A stretch of 64,000 nt of DNA from assembly GCA_951640165.1 (NCBI GenBank), contig OX621246.1, forward strand, positions 6,411,001 to 6,475,000, in the 5' to 3' direction. This DNA comes from Pseudoips prasinana (lineage: Eukaryota; Arthropoda; Insecta; Lepidoptera; Nolidae). The stretch's first letter is position 1, and each line of letters begins with the position of its first letter. The notes under the pieces are model-generated. The model saw nothing but the letters and a program-made list of their open reading frames with translations, was not told the origin of the DNA and made no database searches. This document shows, piece after piece, positions 43,610 to 54,735 of this stretch. The translations under genes and the position numbers were made by a program.

Positions 43610-44183
43610 TCCGGTTCCGTACCTCATAAGGATAAAACGGAATCTTATTAGAAAACTTGTTGTCCATCCGTCCGTCTGTCTGTCAATACCCTTTTTCTCA
43701 AGAATTCGTGGAGGTATCAAGCTGGAATTTACATCAAATACTCAGGTCTACTGTCCCTTCGAGCTGTGAAAAATAAAATTTCTAAGCCAAGGCAATCAAA
43801 AGATACAGCTGTATCTATATGTTGCAAATTTTAACACTCGCAAGCGAATCAAAACCTACAAGGTACTTCCCGTGAACTTAGAATCTTGAAATTTGATACA
43901 AAGAAACGCCTTATAACAGACTTGTATCACGGAAGACTTATAGTCTTATAGCACAGATAAAGGAAACATTGCGAAAACCTAAAATTTTTGTTTACATCAT
44001 ATAATAGTGATATTTTTAATCATTTTAAACTTACGACCCCTTACCTCATGCACGCGTAGAGGTATTTAATTGAAATTTATATTAAATACTCAGGTCTATA
44101 ACCTTTAAGCTATACTACATTACTTTAAATTTGTACGGAACCCTCGATGCGCGATTCCGACTCGGATTTGGCCGGTTTTTTAA
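43610..44183. repeat. repeat G, near full-length copy
   Basis: CCGGTTCCGTACCTCATAAG and TCCGTCCGTCTGTCTGTC at the left, GATTCCGACTCGGATTTGGCC GGTTTTTT at the right: the same ends as at 38133-38829, with a different, shorter interior. Confidence 0.65.
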
Positions 44184-44463
44184 TGTAAGTAACTATCGAT
44201 ACTGCGTAGTTTCTCGTATTAATTTCATAGAAGTCAGTATATCACTCCACAGATAAGATTTGGCGTTTCTGGCTGTATATCTCTCCGATACCAATATCTG
44301 TTGCGGAAGTGAAACCGCAATTTGTTTGTTTACGAACGGGTTCCCGTTGTTTATTTGTTATGATTCGTGTATATACAACATCTGCTGTGTTAATAATTTC
44401 ACTAGTTTAATACGACAATCTGTACAACATTTCATGGTCTTAAACCACACGACTGAAGTTAAA

Positions 44464-44582
44464 ACGACGCCAGCACATCCAGCTACCGAAAATGTCAAAT
44501 TTATGTTATAGATTTTCTACTTTATCACATAAGCATAAGGTTCACTTTCAATTGGGGAAGCTTGATGTGCTGGCGTCTGTAC
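44464..44582. mobile_element. palindromic GTAC MITE, copy 3
   Basis: GACGCCAGCACATCCAGCTAC at the left and GCTTGATGTGCTGGCGTCTGTAC at the right. The left GTACA has mutated, and part of the right arm is deleted (the TTTGACAGATTGGGG segment is missing). Confidence 0.8.
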
Positions 44583-45035
44583 AAAACCCTATGAGTGAAA
44601 GATAGAAAGCCAATGTGCGTACCCACCTCACTCTGTGATGTGTCATCGAAGTTACTTTAAAATGGACGAACGAACGACATTTCGATACAAGCTAGACCGC
44701 GCGCGCATCGGAGTACAGTCTACTGCTGCTCACTGCTCCTCAGTACGCCTAATTTTGATTATCAAAGCATCGCCTTAAGAGACTGTTTTCAGCATACATT
44801 GCTTTGCCATTTTTTTCGGGCATGTATACAGTCAATCATTACAATTTCGGCTCGGTTAAATATAACGATATAAAAAATATTATGGACTAATAAAAACTTA
44901 CCATAAGAAATGATATGGGTTTGTTATGAGGCTATCGAACTATGAACCCGCGAAGAATATGTTCTTGAACGTAGGTTTGCAAGAAATGTCAAGGTACGAT
45001 TGATCGCAAATACTTTGTTTGATAGTTCTTAATCA

Positions 45036-45246
45036 TCATCATCATTACAACTGATAGAAGTCCACTACTAAACAAGACTCCCTCAAGATGATTCTTTGGG
45101 GGACATGCCATAATCGCCCGCTTGGCAGACGGGCGATCGCAGTAAGATGGTCACTCGGGTCAACTTCTACGCCCCTCCCCCCCCCCCCCCCCCCCCGTAT
45201 GAGATGGAGTGATGATATTCTGATATTCGCCGCCATTACCACAAAG
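45036..45246 (-). repeat. RTE-tail-like dispersed repeat with C20 tract
   Basis: Reverse copy with GAAGTCCACTACTAAACAAG, CATGCCATAATCGCCCGC and GATGGAGTGATGATATTC. The CCCC that normally follows CTTCTACGCC has expanded to a run of 20 C at 45177-45196. Confidence 0.65.
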
Positions 45247-45335
45247 TGAAAACTCCGAAAGTTAGCCTAATTAGAAAGGTAACGTAATCCGAAATACCGC
45301 TAGAACATAAGCAAACAAAAGTTTAGCAAAGTTTT

Positions 45336-45602
45336 GACGGTCACCGTAGCCTAGTTGGTAGTGACCCTGCCTACGAAGCTGGTGGTCCTGGGTTCGAATC
45401 CCGGTAAGTGCAAATATTTGTGTGATGAGCACGAATATTTGTTTCTGAGTCATGGATATTTTCTATGTATATAAGTATCTATCTATCTATATAAGTATGT
45501 ATATCGTCGCCTGGTACCCATAGTACAAGCTTTGCTTAGTTTGGGGCTAGGATGATCTGTGTGACATTGTCCCCAGATATTATTATATTATTATTATTAT
45601 AG
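45336..45602 (+). repeat. SINE-A copy 6 of 8
   Basis: Full copy with A box, B box, shared domain and ATT-repeat tail; one change in the head (GACCCTGCC instead of GCTCCTGCC). Confidence 0.92.
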
Positions 45603-47139
45603 CCTACAGAGCGCTAGGCCGAACAAAAAGCTCACTTCCATCCCAAAAAAAAAACAAAATTTAATCTCAAAACGTTTAAATCACACGATCTCCATTAAAT
45701 AAATAGCTGTAACTTTTGAACGGTTTAACGGATTCAAATGAAACATAATAAGAAACAATTTCGATTAAACTAGCTTTCAAACGAAACAAATGAAATGAAA
45801 ATCGGTTCAGCTGTTTACGAGACAGAATGACATGAACAAATCCACTCTTTAAACTTTTAACATCCCTCATTCATTCAGGATATAATTAATTACATACACG
45901 GATAAACACATTAGGGATATAATGATATACCTAATACTATTGAAACCCAAAATAATAATTCAAAAATCGAATATGGATGCGATAGCCGCCATTTTGTTAG
46001 CACTTTTTGTCGAATACTTAATTATTGGAATACTTAATTGTCGAATACCGATTCATCGGTTACGTAACTGGGTATCGTACGTTAACCTCTACAATGTGCG
46101 TTTTACGTTGTCTGACCTTCAAGAGTTATTCGATTTGTTTCCTTTATTGTGGTATTTTTATCGGGTTCGTTTCGCTCAGTCACGTGTTCGGTAGCCTAGA
46201 ATCTATTTAAAATAGTGATGTACTATAATTTATGACGGCGACTTTTAATGGTTGGGGACAGGTTTTTATTTAGCAGAGTTAAATGTTAAGTAATAGGAAT
46301 TTTCCTCGTATTCATGTTAAGAAAATTTACTACATGTTTAATCATATAATACCAAATAGAAGACCTAATTCTTAGCATTCCTTGGATTCACCGTGCGGAA
46401 ATAGGGAACACTCGATCGAGTCTGAGGTAAGAGCATCTGGCTATGAGAGCCATGGATATGAATATACAGAGCGGCCGAGGAGTTGACGTTCAAATGCAAA
46501 ATTAAGATACTTTATGATGAGGAGTATCCGAAGCACCCCCATGTATGTTCTACGATTTTGCGTAGTTTTCGAGATATATTTTTTTTTTATTTTTCGTAAA
46601 TTTCACCTAACATCAGTTTTCGATTTTTTTCTCGTTCTGTTGAACATTTCTGGTTCAGTTTTTTTTTTGTGGTTTTGCGGTTTTTTGATACTTTGAAAAT
46701 TTAAGAGTTTTGAGCTCAAACCATAATTTGGAACTTTCTAATAAATTCTAAGTCAGTTTTGCAATGTTTAGATAACCTACTTTTAAGGGTGTAATCTTTG
46801 TATGCTAATTAGTTTTTCTGTGCCATTAAGGTATTATATAACGAAGTAGCTAGGTGTCTAGTTGGGGAAGTCACGTTTTTGCGATTAAAATGTCCGGGCT
46901 CCGATGACATTTATATTTATATATTTTATAACGCTTTTATTAGCTTCATACGTATGAAACGGAAACTTTGAACATGATTTTGACTTCTTTCGAAACGTCA
47001 GATTAAAAAAAAATGTCATACTTATTAAGGACCGATGACAATGTAATATTTTGGACAGTTAATAATAATAATAATGTGTATTGACACCGATATACATTTT
47101 AAATTTTTACATTTCAATACAATGTTTACAGCCTTATAG
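45603..47139. other. unassigned sequence
   Basis: No gene is recognised. The frames at 45922-46210 overlap in two phases and look like chance. A Helitron-like phrase (TTTTGAACGGTTTAACGGATT) occurs near 45712-45735. Confidence 0.35.
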
Positions 47140-47545
47140 GTACAGACGCCAGCACATCAAGCTACCCCAATCTGTCAAACTTCTTTTTTAGATTTGCAAC
47201 TTTATCGCAAAAGCATAAGGTTCACTTACAATTCTGACGGTCACCGTAGCCTAGTTGGTAGTGCTCCTGCCTACGAAGCTGGTGGTCCTGGGTTCGAATC
47301 CCGGTAAGTGCAAATATTTGTGTGATGAGCACGAATATTTGTTTCTGAGCCACGGATGTTTTCTATGTATATAAGTATTGATCTATCTATATAAGTATGT
47401 ATATCGTCGCCTGGTTCCCATAGTACAAGCTTTGCTTAGTTTGGGGCTAGGATGATCTGTGTGACATTGTCCCTAGATATTATTATATTATATTAATTGG
47501 GGAAATTTGACAGATTGGGGCAGCTTGATGTGCTGGCGTCTGTAC
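47140..47545. mobile_element. palindromic GTAC MITE, copy 4, carrying a SINE
   Basis: Left arm 47144-47235 and right arm about 47498-47541 are flanked by GTAC at 47140-47143 and 47542-47545. The bases outside GTAC differ on the two sides (G before, T after), which limits the duplicated target to these four bases. Confidence 0.88.
47236..47497 (+). repeat. SINE-A copy 7 of 8, inside a MITE
   Basis: A full copy is inserted in the MITE's centre at an AATT. Removing it restores the TTCAATTGGGG junction seen in the other MITE copies. The SINE is therefore younger than this MITE insertion. Confidence 0.92.
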
Positions 47546-47605
47546 TAGTTAGACCCTTTATCCTTACTAGTATAATCAGTATTAGCGATTTATTGTTAAA
47601 TAGCC

Positions 47606-47786
47606 GTGCCCGCGATTTTACCCGCGTTAAACTTTATGAATTATAGCCTATGTGTTAATCCAGGGTATGTCAGCTAATTCCAAACCAAATTTTATTAAAA
47701 TCGCTCGAGCCGTTTAGACGTCAAGAAGTAACAAACATACACACTCACACACTCACAAACTTTCGCCTTTATTATATTAGTGTGAT
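47606..47786 (-). mobile_element. non-autonomous Helitron-like element, family 1
   Basis: Reverse copy of the 27320-27501 element: GCCGTGCCCGCGATTTTACC at the left, AACTTTCGCCTTTATTATAT and AGTGTGA at the right. Confidence 0.75.
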
Positions 47787-48724
47787 AACTGGTAATTTAT
47801 TTGTGCCAAGCAAGTCATAGCAATTAATATTTTATATTTATGAGATATATAAATAATAGTATCAAAATCTAATATATATACACGCTTTTATAAAAAATCA
47901 AACAAATAAGGTAAATAAAAATGTATTTATTGTGTGGGTATTTGTTGTAGGTATTATGGTATTTATGTGTAAAAGCGTGGGGTGCTTTTTAATAGGTGAA
48001 TTATAAAACGATCGAATACAAAAATACTTAGCAGCTGATGATGAGGTTCTGTTTTAATAACTTGAGCGGTATAAATTTGAGTAAGCGAATAATTAACTAA
48101 ACTAACGACGAATATTGATTAATAATAAAATTCAGAACGCGCTTACAAATAGTGGGTTATATTTAATCCATTTCAGATATCAAAATTCTAGCCGTGCGAC
48201 TAAATTACTAAGTGAGCGACTAGAAATACTCAGAGGGAACTTCCATATTAGGATAGAGACGACTTTTCCCGAAGTTATTTGGGTTAGGTTAGGTTAGAAC
48301 TGTGACCATCAAGCTAGACACTATTTTTGGTGAAGATTGGTGGAAAGTTTTCAATATTCCCATTTTTTGGAGTTTTTGAATTTTTCAGGAGACATACAAT
48401 GCAAATCTAAACAAAAACAATAGCGCTTGAAGTCCGCCGCACAAGCCTCTGATCTCTCTGATTGGTCAAAGCGAAGAAATATTGGGTTGCTCAAATATTA
48501 TGAAGCTTCTCATTTTGTATTTTAAATAACTCTAATTAATATTTGTTAGTTGCTGTTCTGTTGATTTCTCGTCACTCGCAGTCAGTCGCTCACTTAGTAA
48601 TACTATAACGTAAATTCATTAATTTGTCACTTAAAACTTTAATTTACGGTTACACGTTTAATTACTACCCTTTTTAATATATTATCAAAATGGTAATTAT
48701 TCTACTCATATCTGTCAATAAAAT
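47787..48724. other. unassigned sequence with one inverted-repeat pair
   Basis: An 18-bp perfect inverted pair (ATTACTAAGTGAGCGACT at about 48203 and its complement near 48583-48600) brackets about 380 bp; it may be an element boundary. No gene is recognised. Confidence 0.4.
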
Positions 48725-48957
48725 GAGCTGTGGCCCGAATCTCATAAGAGTGCCCTCAGGTATTAGTCGCTTAAATGAAGCTGGTTGAGAGCCTTTTGCG
48801 CTAGCTAACTGCTCGTTGTCTTCAATTCTTTAATCTAATATAGTATTGCTAAATGTGAATTGACAATAAAAGGTCAGTAACTTGCTATTTATTATTAATT
48901 TAAGGATTTAATACAAATATATGTGGCGAAACAGACCGCACAGACGAACTAATCACA

Positions 48958-49469
48958 TCTTCTATACATATAAATAAAAATGAAGTACCTATCTGTTTAT
49001 AATATTGAAATAACCGTTTTTACTACATGTATATGAATATAAAATAAAATTAATTAATTTAAAAAGGTTTTTATTCACGTAGACTTTGAAAAAGCGCTTG
49101 TAAATAGTTAGAACATGTTTGTAGTAATACAGTTATTATTTCTAGTTACTTATTACAGATATTTAGGTACACGGAATGTTAAAACATTTATACAATTTAT
49201 TTTATAATGGTAGTGATATTTAGCTAGCTTGTATTAAGTTATTATATATACGGTACATACAGCAAAAAACATTTTTTACAAGTTTTGTCTGTCTGTCTGT
49301 TCCGGGTAATCTCTGAAATAGCTGGACCGATTTCGACGGGACTTTTATTGGCAGGTAGCTGATGTAATAAGGAGTAACTTAGTCTACGTTTATTTTAGAA
49401 AAATCTTTTATTTAAGAAAAATAAAGTAATGTTGCGTTAGGCGGAACGAAGTTCGCTGGGTCAGCTAGT
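48958..49469 (+). mobile_element. Helitron-like element, family 2, interrupted
   Basis: It begins TCTATACATATAAATAAAAA near 48958 and ends GGGTCAGCTAG at 49469 (TC start, CTAG end). GTCTGTCTGTCTGTTCCGGG and GGCAGGTAGCTGATGTAATA are family phrases shared with 53118-53415. A reversed repeat F lies inside. Confidence 0.7.
49062..49248 (-). repeat. repeat F, reversed 3' part, inside a Helitron
   Basis: AGGTTTTTATTCACGTAGAC and AAAGCGCTTGTAAATAGTTA through GATATTTAGCTAGCTTG is the reverse of the repeat F 3' end at 32800-33000. Confidence 0.75.
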
Positions 49470-49580
49470 TCAATATATTTTTGTTACTTTAATACTGTTT
49501 TCAACTATGTTTATGTATTGCATTGTGAGCTTGACAAGTACAAGTGTATGTAAATACCCAAGTGCTGAATAAATTTAATT

Positions 49581-50690
49581 ATTTCGAAATAAGTACTGAT
49601 ACAAACTGATACAAAAATAAAAATAATAGTGATGTATTAGTTTTTATTAGTTTTAGTTAGTATTCGTTTATACCTTTTATTTTAGTATTTATTGATATAA
49701 TTATTGTCATTGTGTTATCGAGCGCTAATCCCGCCGACAAACAGCTATGCAGTTTGGTGGGTTTATATTTTATATAACATGTTTTTATTCTCAATAAAAT
49801 TCTATTCTATTCTAAAAAACAACCACGCATCCCACGTTTTTATTACAATAAAATACGTTTATTATTTTCCAATTTTTTTGTGTGGTTTTCTATAATAGCG
49901 TGATTGTTAGTTCTTTTTTTTTTAATTCATTAAGAATTGCTAACTGACCTAGACGCACAGACAGCTATAAAAAGCGTTTATAAGGTCAAGGCTCTTTCTT
50001 AAAAGTTTCAACTTCCTCGAGCCGTTTCGCAAAAATACAACAATAATTTAAAGATATATTCTTCTGCCTGATTACATAAGCCAATGCAAAAATGTTAATT
50101 TTTGCTCCTAGTTAGTGAAGAGGAATAGAGGCAACGGGTTGCCATATACTATACCCGCGTTCCCGGGGCTCCCCCATCTCCCCTAAGTCCTCGGCAGGTT
50201 AGGTTCAGTCGAGTGTGTGAGAATAAATGTTATTTTTCTTTATTTTGTATTGAATGATGGAAATTGCATGTATACAAATAAAACTGCGATTTTCATAGTC
50301 TTATTACTTTGATTTACGGCCCATTTCAATTTGTTTTGACTGTATAGGGTTAACATAACAATAATTTCTGTAGTTTTAATTGATTTGGAAAAAAATACCT
50401 ATATTAAAAATGATATAAATCGATTCAGTAAACGATTCTGAACTAAGTATTTTCTGGATGTGCGTTAATTAAGGTAGATGTTGTATAGGTAACCTAACGA
50501 TGTCTACATCTGTAGAACTTTTTTATGCAATCTTCGGTACGGAATGACTTTGATCGTGCGTGACACACCGCGCGATTGATTCTTCTGATAGTCAGACGTT
50601 TTAGACGCTATACGTGGGAACCGACCTACGAATTTACTGGCCCCACATACCTAAACATTTTATTTGTTATGCATGCATTATAAAGATGGC
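49581..50690. other. mostly unassigned; one dispersed phrase
   Basis: CCCGCGTTCCCGGGGCTCCC at about 50155-50175 is shared with 40760-40790. No gene is recognised elsewhere in this stretch. Confidence 0.35.
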
Positions 50691-50692
50691 TT

Positions 50693-50945
50693 GCTTATCG
50701 TATGGGCAGTGGTAACCCTAGTGTCAGAGTTGCTCAAGCCGCCCAGTAGGCCTCTGACATGGCTTAACGACTGTTGTCTAATGACTACAACCGGGACCGA
50801 CAGCTTAACGTGCCCTCCGAAGTACGGAGACGCTCAGAAATTAAACCACTTTGGCGGTCACCCATCTATGGACTGACCGCGAGCGTAGTTGCTTAACCTC
50901 GCCGATCGCTTACAGACCGGTGAGAGCATCCAGCTATGATTATGA
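50693..50945 (+). repeat. dispersed repeat shared with 17553 and 41760
   Basis: GTATGGGCAGTGGTAACCCT, CAAGCCGCCCAGTAGGCCTC and CTGACATGGCTTA recur at 17555-17640 (+) and reversed at 41760-41845. The right half (CGAGCGTAGTTGCTTAACCTC) is of the tRNA-headed SINE style. Confidence 0.55.
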
Positions 50946-50949
50946 TTGT

Positions 50950-51490
50950 TAAATCCTAACAATATTATAAATTCGAAAGTATCTCTATCTGTTTGTCTGT
51001 CGTGCTTTCACGCTAAAACTACTGAACCCATTTCAATGAAATTTGGTACAGAAATAGTCTATAGCCTGATAAATGACATAGGCTTCTTTTTAATGGGAAA
51101 AGGGGTTATAAATGGTTGAAAGGGGGATGAAAAGTTTTTTATTTTATTTTATTTGGTACAACAAACAATTACACAATAAATGTTACAAAAATATTATCAT
51201 TAATTGTGTATTATATTAATAATTACGTTATTCACAGAATACATATAAGTTGCATGGAACTATCGTAATTTTTAAAGCCAGACGCTTGAAACTTATTTTT
51301 TAGATTCTTGATTCAATATAAATAAATATGACATTTAAAATGTTTTACTCACAAGGGTATTAAATATCAATGGGATAGGGGATGATGGTTTCTATGGAAA
51401 TAGGTAAAGTTTTTGTGAATTATTTATTTACTGATGTAACATTCGCGGAGTCATTACAAAATATGCGAACGGAGTCGCGGGTAATTCTTT
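50950..51490 (+). mobile_element. Helitron-like element with an internal insertion
   Basis: The left part (ATTATAAATTCGAAAGTATC, CGTGCTTTCACGCTAAAACTAC, CAATGAAATTTGGTACAGAA) and the right end (GAACGGAGTCGCGGGTAATTC) are of the type seen in non-autonomous lepidopteran Helitrons. Unrelated AT-rich text at about 51150-51290 interrupts it. Confidence 0.5.
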
Positions 51491-51529
51491 CTACTTCTTA
51501 ATAAAAATGTTACTAGAAATTTGATTGAT

Positions 51530-51625
51530 TGATTTTTAAAATTACTCTAATTGGACAAAATCCCGTGTTCATGCCCGCTTGACTATGTTTCGCCGGACCG
51601 TCTCAACTGGGTCGTGTTGAAACCG
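51530..51625 (+). repeat. repeat F, 5' part
   Basis: GACTATGTTTCGCCGGACCG and TCTCAACTGGGTCGTGTTGA match 32560-32600. Confidence 0.65.
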
Positions 51626-51639
51626 GTAAAATGAAATAA

Positions 51640-51985
51640 GAATGAAATAATGAAATTTATTCAGCACTTGGGTATTTACATACACTTGTACTTGTCAAGC
51701 TCACAATGTATTACATAAACACAGTTTAAAAACGGTAATTAAAGTAACAAAATATTTTAAATTAGTCCGTCCATGCAGTCTGTTTCGTCACATGTATTTT
51801 TAATATTCTTAAATAAATAATAAATAGCAAGTTACTAAGCTTTTATTGTTACATTTAGCAATAGTATATCAAATTAAAGAATTGAAAACAACGAGCAGTT
51901 GGCTAGCGCAAAAGGCTCTCAACCAGTAGCTTAATTTAAACGACTAATACCTGAGGGCACTCTTATGGGCCACATCTCAGGCGGC
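51640..51985 (-). repeat. repeat H, contiguous copy
   Basis: Reverse of the split copy at 48725-49580, without the Helitron: TTCAGCACTTGGGTATTTAC, AGCAAGTTACTAAGCTTTTA, GGCTCTCAACCAGTAGC and CTGAGGGCACTCTTATGGG. It serves as the uninterrupted reference. Confidence 0.7.
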
Positions 51986-52479
51986 CGCTGAAGTAAAAAG
52001 ATGGAATTCGAAATGGGGGTCAGATCACTTGCACGGTATTACCGATCACGTGTTAAGGGGGCAACGCGATCCTCGCCGCTGAGGAGCCTACCCTAGCTAG
52101 CCTGCGGCTTTCTCTAGCTACCTAGGTGGACGACCCGGAGAAGAAAGCCACAAAGAAACTCCGGGCTTGCTTTTTTCGTCTTCTTTTGCTTTTTGCTTTC
52201 GATTTATTTTATATATTTTTTTTAACATTGTTTTTTGTTTTTACATTGTGATTGGCTGGTATGTGAGCTAATGCACGCACAGAACCGATGACATCTTGTT
52301 AATCAAAATAATTATGAGGTAATAAACAATAACATTCCATTTCGCTCAAGCAATTAAAATAACCTCTTGCAAGATGAACAAACGGTGGGTGCATCCGCCC
52401 ACATTTACAAAATTAACAAGTCACACGAAGTCGACTAAAGGCGACGACTGTATGAATAAAAAAAAAAGAAAGAGAGAAG
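51986..52479. other. unassigned, GC-richer at the start
   Basis: The 52000-52180 part is noticeably GC-richer than its surroundings but shows no coding frame or family I can name. Confidence 0.35.
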
Positions 52480-52885
52480 AGAGAGTAGATGAACCTGCTG
52501 AGTTTGTTTCGCTGCGTCTTCTCAGTTGGGGCGCATTGGATCCGGTGGTAGCATTAAAGCGCGACCGTTGTTATTAACACAAGGTCCGTCATAATAATAA
52601 TACCTTAATATAGACAGAACTATTGACAATGTGTAGTAAAAATATTAGACTTAAACTAGATAATTGAACATAATCTCAATAATTATTTGATACGAGCTAG
52701 CTAAATATCATTGCTTAATAAAATAAATTTTATAAATGTTTTCATACAATCAATAAAATGTGTACCTAAATATCTATGTTACTAGAAATAATAATGTATA
52801 CAACTATATTACTACAAACATGTTCTGGCTATTTACAAGCGCTTTTTTAAAGTCTCCGTGAATACAATCCTTTTTTATTTATTTT
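52480..52885 (+). repeat. repeat F copy
   Basis: GAGTTTGTTTCGCTGCGTCT, GATCCGGTGGTAGCATTAAA and AAGCGCTTTTTTAAAGTCTC are present. It lacks the 5' segment found at 32515. Confidence 0.75.
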
Positions 52886-53117
52886 TATATTTTATTAAAA
52901 AAGTCTTATTTATAACACTGTATATTCTGATCCGATAGATCTGATTCTAGTTGTAAATATAACAATAATTGTTAATTTCGTTTGATAGCTGCGGCACGTT
53001 TTCAAACATAACACACTTATATAATACACTTTTTATTTTATTAGTATGATGTTACACACAAAACATTCATTAAACAAAATTAATGTTGTCTTAGTAGGAA
53101 CACACATTATATGATAG

Positions 53118-53415
53118 ACTAGCTGAGCCCGCGACTTCGTCCGCGTGTTTATTTGTTCATTTCGTTTTTCGTTCGTTCGTAGCCTAAGTTACTCCTTATT
53201 ACATCAGCTACCTGCCAATAAAAATCCCGTCAAAATCGGTCCAGCCGTTACAGAGATTAGCCGGAACAAAAAGACAGACAGACAGACTAAAATTGTAAAA
53301 TATGTTATTTTAGTGTATGTGACGTATATATATTCATATTTATGTAGTAAAAACCGGTTATTTCAATATTACAAACAGACACTCCAATTTTATTTATTTG
53401 TATAGATGTATAGAT
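53118..53415 (-). mobile_element. Helitron-like element, family 2
   Basis: On the plus strand it starts CTAGCTGAGCCCGCGACTTC and ends ATTTGTATAGATG. GCAGGTAGCTGATGTAATAA (reversed) and GACAGACAGACAG are shared with 48958-49469. Confidence 0.7.
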
Positions 53416-53529
53416 AATAAATTAAAATCTGATCTAATAGATATCGAAATAAAGTTTAGATGTTATCGTGATGTGTCATCGTTTTGTTTTTAAGACACCG
53501 CACGCATTAGTTTATATAATTCCTGTGTC

Positions 53530-53640
53530 TTTTGTTTTCTCTGTGGGTACTTTACAAACATATAATAGACAGCCATAAATTACATCCAGACTCAGAACAA
53601 CTACTTTTGGGTAACACTAATGGTTGTACGGCCCGGGAAT
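53530..53640 (-). repeat. SINE-C fragment
   Basis: GGGTACTTTACAAACATATAA, CCAGACTCAGAACAACTACT and a degraded B box (GAATCGAATCC) match 26395-26520. Confidence 0.5.
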
Positions 53641-53805
53641 CGAATCCGAACTAAGCAGAGCTTGTACTATAGAAACCAGACTGATACATTACATATACTA
53701 CTTGCCTTTTGTAAATACATACTTACATAGCAGACATGTTCATGCACACAAATGTCTGTCCTACGTGAGAATCGAACCCACGACCTGCGGCGTCAACATC
53801 ATCAT
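53641..53805 (-). repeat. SINE-B copy, partial
   Basis: CTAAGCAGAGCTTGTACTAT, TTTGTAAATACATACTTACA and the B box region GAATCGAACCCACGACCTGC. Confidence 0.8.
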
Positions 53806-54071
53806 CTGTTCCCCGCTTTCAACTGGAGGAAGTGTCTATCTGGTTAAATTAATTTCGGGCTCCAAGACAGTTAAACCGATTCCACAGGACTGTCTTTTCC
53901 TTATATGCCGCGTGTCATCCTGACATACAGAAGTTGACACATGGACAAAATGGTGACAGAAAGCAAGAAAAAGGATTTATCCATAAGAAGCACAGATAAT
54001 CCTTAACTTAGTTTTCATAGGTGTTCATTTGGAAACATTATGCGTAAAACTAACGTTACAGTTAATGATTA

Positions 54072-54420
54072 CTGCCTCGTTGGTCTAGGGGTAACGTGTT
54101 CACCCGCAGAAAACGAGGTCCTGGGTTCAAATCCCGGGTCGGCCAAAAGTGATTTTGGGACTTTTCTGTAAAAAGGAAAATTTCTCAGCATCAGCCCGAG
54201 GCAGTTGGCGGTATTATACCCCCGTGCCTCGGAAAGCACGTAAAGCCGTCGGTCCTGTACCTGACCTCTTTCCGGTCGTGTCGCTAGGCGTCCCATCAGA
54301 TCATGAGAGTGATGGAATAGAAAGTGCTCCTGTGTTTGCGCACACACCTGAGCACTATAATATGTCCCGCGCACATGGCTAATCCCTATTGAGACTGGCC
54401 GCCGTGGCCAAAATTCGGCG
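54072..54420 (+). repeat. SINE-D, best copy
   Basis: The tRNA-like head has A box (TTGGTCTAGGGGTAACG) and B box (GGGTTCAAATCCC). The body has ACCCCCGTGCCTCGGAAAGC, GTGTTTGCGCACACACC, ATGTCCCGCGC and CGCCGTGGCC. The head cannot form a proper 7-bp acceptor stem, so it is a SINE head, not a tRNA gene. It sits 105 bp before the TRIT1 exon at 54525. Confidence 0.8.
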
Positions 54421-54524
54421 AGGAGGACACTATAAATGATTGCTGTAACGCTGATATTCCGATAGCGCCAAAAAGTAATCTAAAACTAGTTCGACTCGTA
54501 TTCAAGTTTGATTCTATTTTCCAG

Positions 54525-54735
54525 GCCTCCAGACTACACGAAAGGCGTTTTCCAAACTCTGGGCTTCAAAGAATTCCACGATTATCTAATGCTGTCCGAA
54601 GAACAAAAAAACACCGATGAAGGGAAAAAATTGTTACAACAAAGTATAGAAAACATGAAAATGGGCACCAGAAGGTACGCCCGCCGGCAAAACAAGATGG
54701 TTCGAGGAAGATTTTTAGAACATCCTACGAGAGAA
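54525..54735 (+). CDS. TRIT1: TRIT1 penultimate exon
   Basis: This 211-bp exon follows the acceptor TTCTATTTTCCAG; its first base completes the lysine codon begun at 23291-23292. It encodes DYTKGVFQTLGFKEFHDYL and TRRYARRQNKMVRGRFL. In this family the G-[IV]-[FR]-Q-[AST]-[IL]-G-[FY]-KE block and the [TQ]-[KR]-[RQ]-[YL]-A-[RK]-[RK]-Q block follow the catalytic core and contact tRNA; both are conserved here. The donor is GTACGC at 54736, after a complete GAA codon. The open frame continuing to 54765 beyond the donor is intron. Confidence 0.95.

Larger units (their letters stand above)
48725..49580 (+). repeat. repeat H, split by nested insertions
   Basis: The left part 48725-48957 and right part 49470-49580 (ACTGTTTTCAACTATGTTTA, GAGCTTGACAAGTACAAGTG, CCCAAGTGCTGAATAAATTT) join to give the contiguous reverse copy at 51640-51985. 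The right end, with AATAAATTTAATTATTTC, looks like a polyadenylated retroposon end. Confidence 0.7.
23293..54524 (+). other. TRIT1: giant TRIT1 intron (about 31.2 kb)
   Basis: It is defined by the GTACGT donor at 23293 and the TTCTATTTTCCAG acceptor ending at 54524. It contains no recognised host exon. It holds most of the window's mobile elements, including an RT-bearing LINE, a broken mariner, four SINE-A copies and two minus-strand Helitrons. An unrecognised small exon inside it cannot be excluded, but none is needed because the flanking exons are contiguous in the protein family. Confidence 0.8.

Noticed and set aside
48282..48298. GGTTAGGTTAGGTTAG, similar to the insect telomere repeat TTAGG
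   Set aside because: Only about three units, with no array and no telomeric retroelements beside it. The short GGTTAGGTTTAGG at about 40808 is rejected for the same reason.
54072..54144. tRNA-gene-like sequence with A and B boxes
   Set aside because: The ends do not pair into a 7-bp acceptor stem, and the sequence continues into a body shared with other copies; it is a SINE head. The same holds for the heads of SINE-A and SINE-B copies.
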